DNA of 6,020 nt, from positions 1 through 6,020 of the forward strand of contig DITI01000024.1 of the NCBI GenBank assembly GCA_002422765.1, in the 5' to 3' direction. The notes below the pieces were generated by a model, which was given only the letters and a program-made list of their open reading frames with translations, made no database searches and was not told where the DNA came from. Shown here piece after piece: positions 4,484 to 6,020 of this stretch; the first letter of the stretch is position 1; every line of letters begins with the position of its first letter. The DNA comes from Candidatus Pacebacteria bacterium UBA6188 (lineage in GTDB: Bacteria > Patescibacteriota > Microgenomatia > UBA1400 > PJMF01). Position numbers and translations under genes: made by a program.

Positions 4484-6020
4484 ATGTCTTATCCAAAGTA
4501 TGGAAATACTTATAAGAAAGATCTTCTGGTGGGTGACAAAGTCATTCATTTAGAAATTGGTAAATTTAGTGAGCAAGTCAGCGCCGCTGTTCTCGCCACT
4601 TGTGGTGAAACTGTAGTGCACACCACTGTTGCCTTGGGTAGAAAAGTCAATCTTGGCTATTTCCCCTTATCAGTCGAATTCGTTGAAAAACTTTTCGCTG
4701 GTGGAATTATTAAAGGTTCTCGTTGGGTCAAACGTGATGGTCGTCCTACTGATGACAGTGTGCTTCGTGCTCGTGTCATTGACCGCACCATGCGTCCACT
4801 TTTTCCAGATGGAATTACCAATGAAGTGCAGATCATCAGTACCGTCTTATCTTACGATGGTGAAAACGAACCAGACATGATGGCTCTAGTGAGTGCTGGT
4901 TTGGCTTTGCAAATTTCTGACATTCCTTTTGACGGCCCAATTGCCGGCATGCGTCTTGGTTTAGATGAAAATAAACAATTCATCATTAACCCACTGCGTA
5001 GCCAAGTCAAAGATAATGATCTCGACTTGATCGTTTCTGCTTCCAAGAATTCCATTGTTATGGTTGAAGCTGGCGCCAATGAGGTTGCCGAAGAAATCAT
5101 GATCGAAGCTTTACTTAGAGCTCAAGAAGAAGCTACTAAAGTTTGTGAACAAATTGAAGCTATTGCCACTGAAGTTGGCAAAGAAAAAGTCGTCTTATTA
5201 GACGCCGAAGATCCAGCTAAAGTCGCTGCCAAGCAAGCTATTGTTGACGCTATGGCTAGCACTTACAAAAAAGAAATTAACGAAATGGTTAACAAAGAAG
5301 GTCGTTTGGAAAAGACCGGTCTTGCTGACTTAATCGCTAAAATTTTAGAAGAAGATAAGGCTAAATTGGCTGAAGGCGAAACCAGTGAATTAAGTGAAGG
5401 AATGCTCAACAGCATTTTCCACGACTTAATGAAAGCTGAAGCTCGTCGTATGATTCTCGAAGATGGCATTCGTCCAGATGGTCGTAACACCACCGAGATC
5501 AGACCGATCTGGTGTGAAGTTGACTTACTTCCCAGAGTTCATGGTAGTGCGATGTTCAAACGTGGCGCCACTCAAGCTCTAACAGCGGTCACTCTTGGTG
5601 ATCCTTCTCTTGGACAATTAGTGGAAGACATGGCTGGTGAACAAACTCATCACTATTTCCACCACTACGATATGCCTCCATATGCTTCAGGTGAAGCTGG
5701 ACGCGTTGGTTACCCAAAGAGACGCGAAATTGGTCATGGTGCCCTCGCACAACGTGCTTTGATGCCAATGGTGCCAAGTCAAGAAGATTTTCCTTACACC
5801 ATTCACGTGGTTAGTGAAATTATGTCTTCCAACGGCTCAACTTCTCAGGCTTCAGTTTGTGGTTCCACCATGGCTTTAATGGCCGCCGGTGTTCCACTTA
5901 AGAAACCAGTAGCAGGCATTGCTATGGGTTTGATGTCTGATGGCGAGAAATTCGTCGTCCTTTCAGATATCCAAGGCTTAGAGGATCACGTCGGTGACAT
6001 GGACTTCAAAGTAGCCGGTA
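4484..6020 (+). CDS. pnp: Polyribonucleotide nucleotidyltransferase (PNPase), 3' truncated by the window
   Basis: 512 codons from ATG 4484, still open at the edge. PNPase is a trimeric phosphorolytic 3'-5' exoribonuclease of mRNA decay and RNA quality control. Seen in order: first RNase PH-like domain (about 1-140; GETVVHTTVALG, then KRDGRP and RVIDRTMRPLFPDG), the helical linker domain (about 200-320), and the second, catalytic RNase PH domain from RPDGR (330-334) through VHGSAMFKRGATQAL, PPYASGEAGRVGYPKRREIGHGAL, SSNGSTS and VCGSTMALMAAGVP to GDMDFKVAG. By alignment with the E. coli enzyme, the metal/catalytic residues D486, D492 and K494 correspond to D501, D507 and K509, all present. The first-domain loop reads RWVKRDGRP where E. 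coli has FFRREGRP. The C-terminal KH and S1 domains are expected beyond 6020. The start is chosen on homology to the MSYPKYG...-type N-terminus, since the SD is poor. Confidence 0.97.
   Translation, partial: MSYPKYGNTYKKDLLVGDKVIHLEIGKFSEQVSAAVLATCGETVVHTTVALGRKVNLGYFPLSVEFVEKLFAGGIIKGSRWVKRDGRPTDDSVLRARVIDRTMRPLFPDGITNEVQIISTVLSYDGENEPDMMALVSAGLALQISDIPFDGPIAGMRLGLDENKQFIINPLRSQVKDNDLDLIVSASKNSIVMVEAGANEVAEEIMIEALLRAQEEATKVCEQIEAIATEVGKEKVVLLDAEDPAKVAAKQAIVDAMASTYKKEINEMVNKEGRLEKTGLADLIAKILEEDKAKLAEGETSELSEGMLNSIFHDLMKAEARRMILEDGIRPDGRNTTEIRPIWCEVDLLPRVHGSAMFKRGATQALTAVTLGDPSLGQLVEDMAGEQTHHYFHHYDMPPYASGEAGRVGYPKRREIGHGALAQRALMPMVPSQEDFPYTIHVVSEIMSSNGSTSQASVCGSTMALMAAGVPLKKPVAGIAMGLMSDGEKFVVLSDIQGLEDHVGDMDFKVAG

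Noticed and set aside
4290..4553. 87-codon reading frame across the pnp leader
   Set aside because: It begins inside a strong terminator, spans the pnp promoter and overlaps the real pnp start in another frame; its composition is low-complexity Lys/Phe/Ile with no domain.
1..6020. UGA recoded as glycine
   Set aside because: No in-frame TGA occurs in the recognisable proteins and glycine uses GGN codons throughout; the genes seen end in TAA or TAG.
1..6020. CRISPR array, insertion sequence, tRNA or rRNA
   Set aside because: No regularly spaced direct repeats, transposase, terminal inverted repeats with target duplication, cloverleaf or rRNA sequence seen on either strand.

Overview
The window looks like a chromosomal piece of a streamlined bacterium, most likely a Candidate Phyla Radiation (Patescibacteria) member. 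This is inferred, not proven. The reasons are a very short IF-2 with no N-terminal extension, a DnaJ-type chaperone with no zinc finger, a nusA-infB-rpsO-pnp neighbourhood without the usual rimP, ylxR, rbfA, truB and ribF, moderate-to-low GC by eye, and a PNPase with a variant first-domain loop. The standard genetic code fits: no in-frame TGA interrupts about 1,680 codons of recognisable protein, so a UGA-Gly code (Gracilibacteria/Absconditabacteria) is not supported. All genes are on the + strand.

Layout: (1) 1-500, 3' part of a class B (zinc-finger-less) DnaJ/CbpA-like co-chaperone, closed by an intrinsic terminator at 528-556. (2) 555-660, a candidate promoter, a Shine-Dalgarno-like AAAGGAG and a 20-bp-arm hairpin lying between it and the start codon of nusA. 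(3) 661-1908 nusA and 1908-3392 infB, overlapping by one base (TAATG). (4) 3393-3551, a GC-rich imperfect palindrome and a good sigma70-type promoter for rpsO. (5) 3552-3821 rpsO (S15) with a strong terminator at 3842-3871. (6) 3893-4321, a self-contained small transcription unit: promoter, a leader of about 165 nt with three consecutive hairpins, a strong SD, a 40-residue CxxC...CxxC zinc-ribbon-like protein, and two tandem hairpins of which the second is a clear terminator. (7) 4326-6020, an extended -10 promoter, a structured leader of about 146 nt, and pnp (PNPase), which runs off the right edge.

How the genes fit together: the set covers transcription elongation and termination (NusA), translation initiation (IF-2), the small ribosomal subunit (S15) and RNA turnover (PNPase), the classical nusA-infB-rpsO-pnp module in compressed form. 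Here the module appears split into separately promoted units rather than one operon. The most interesting material is outside the large genes: the hairpin that separates the SD from the nusA start, and the structured leader plus mini zinc-ribbon gene inserted between rpsO and pnp. I recognise neither as a described RNA family or named gene.
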